Assembly: GCA_036271015.1 (NCBI GenBank)
Contig: DATBBL010000058.1
Span: 1 to 5,708, forward strand
Source of the DNA: DASUAS01 sp036271015
Lineage (GTDB): Bacteria > Actinomycetota > Acidimicrobiia > IMCC26256 > DASPTH01
Direction of reading: 5' to 3'
DNA length: 5,708 bases
The position numbers and the translations under genes were made by a program. The notes under the pieces were generated by a model. It ran no database searches. It had not been told where the DNA came from and saw nothing but the letters and a program-made list of their open reading frames with translations. Each line of letters starts with the position of its first letter. Position 1 is the first letter of the stretch. Of this stretch, positions 5,468-5,708 are shown piece after piece.

Positions 5468-5708
5468 TCAGAGATCGGCGAGCAACGGGGCGAGGTCGCG
5501 ACAGAGCATGGTGGTGTGCTCGAGCACCATCGCCTCCGGCATCCCCGCGAGCGACGCCCACACGAACACCGTGTCGACCGGCACCCCGGCCACGTGCTCA
5601 CGGATGCTCGCCGCGACGCGCTCGGGCGTGTCGACGACGATGCTCGAGAGGCCGTGGCCGAGACCGTTCGCCCGGGCGCGGTCCGGGTCGACCGGCCGCG
5701 GGGGCGGG
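5468..5708 (-). CDS. LLM class (luciferase-like) flavin-dependent oxidoreductase, C-terminal fragment
   Basis: The minus strand is open from the right edge to a TGA at 5470-5468, giving 79 residues with G/C at nearly all third positions and no start codon needed inside the window. The sequence IVVDTPERVAASIREHV, then DTVFVWASLAGMP, then EHTTMLCRDLAPLL is the typical end of bacterial luciferase-like monooxygenases: a T/PE-V helix, a strand carrying V-D-T-V-F, and a last helix ending in LAPLL. These enzymes use reduced flavin (FMN or F420, depending on the subgroup) to oxygenate or dehydrogenate a substrate; the active site lies in the missing N-terminal part. The gene converges on the MFE-2-like SDR with a 16-bp gap, so it belongs to another transcript. 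With the hydrolase and SDRs nearby, a Baeyer-Villiger-like or hydroxylating step is possible but not shown. Confidence 0.8.
   Translation of the reverse strand, partial: PPPRPVDPDRARANGLGHGLSSIVVDTPERVAASIREHVAGVPVDTVFVWASLAGMPEAMVLEHTTMLCRDLAPLLADL

Overview
This is a high-GC window (about 70% by eye) in which real genes show strong G/C preference at third codon positions, GTG starts and short GA-rich ribosome binding sites. That pattern, and the families present, point to an actinobacterium (Actinomycetota, for example an Acidimicrobiia- or Mycobacteriales-like lineage). The phylum is an inference; no marker gene is present. No RNA gene, insertion sequence, CRISPR array or phage gene was seen. 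The window is almost fully coding, with no gap over about 120 bp.

Layout, left to right: (1) the C-terminal part of a CaiB/BaiF (class III) CoA-transferase on +, cut by the left edge; (2) a convergent minus-strand SDR dehydrogenase with an unusually long Ser-Tyr spacing; (3) a 120-bp divergent intergenic region holding the only AT-richer patch and a recognisable -35/-10 pair; (4) a plus-strand series: a 2,4-diaminopentanoate-dehydrogenase/DapB-like oxidoreductase, a crotonase-fold enzyme with non-standard catalytic positions, an HSL-family alpha/beta hydrolase, and an SDR resembling the 3-hydroxyacyl-CoA dehydrogenase domain of peroxisomal multifunctional enzyme 2 (MFE-2). The last two overlap by 4 nt (GTGA); (5) the C-terminal 79 residues of a luciferase-like flavin monooxygenase on minus, cut by the right edge and converging on the SDR with a 16-bp gap.

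Together these enzymes look like part of a CoA-dependent catabolic cluster, of the sort actinobacteria use for steroids, terpenoids, cyclic ketones or branched fatty acids. An ester or lactone would be opened by the hydrolase, a CoA moved onto an acid by the CoA-transferase, and beta-oxidation-like steps carried out by the crotonase and the MFE-2-like dehydrogenase. The flavin monooxygenase and the minus-strand SDR would supply oxygenation and alcohol/ketone steps. The substrate cannot be read from this window. I found no evidence of a radically new system. The most informative oddities are the DapB-like protein in this setting, the altered crotonase active site, the SDR insertion, and the shared divergent control region.
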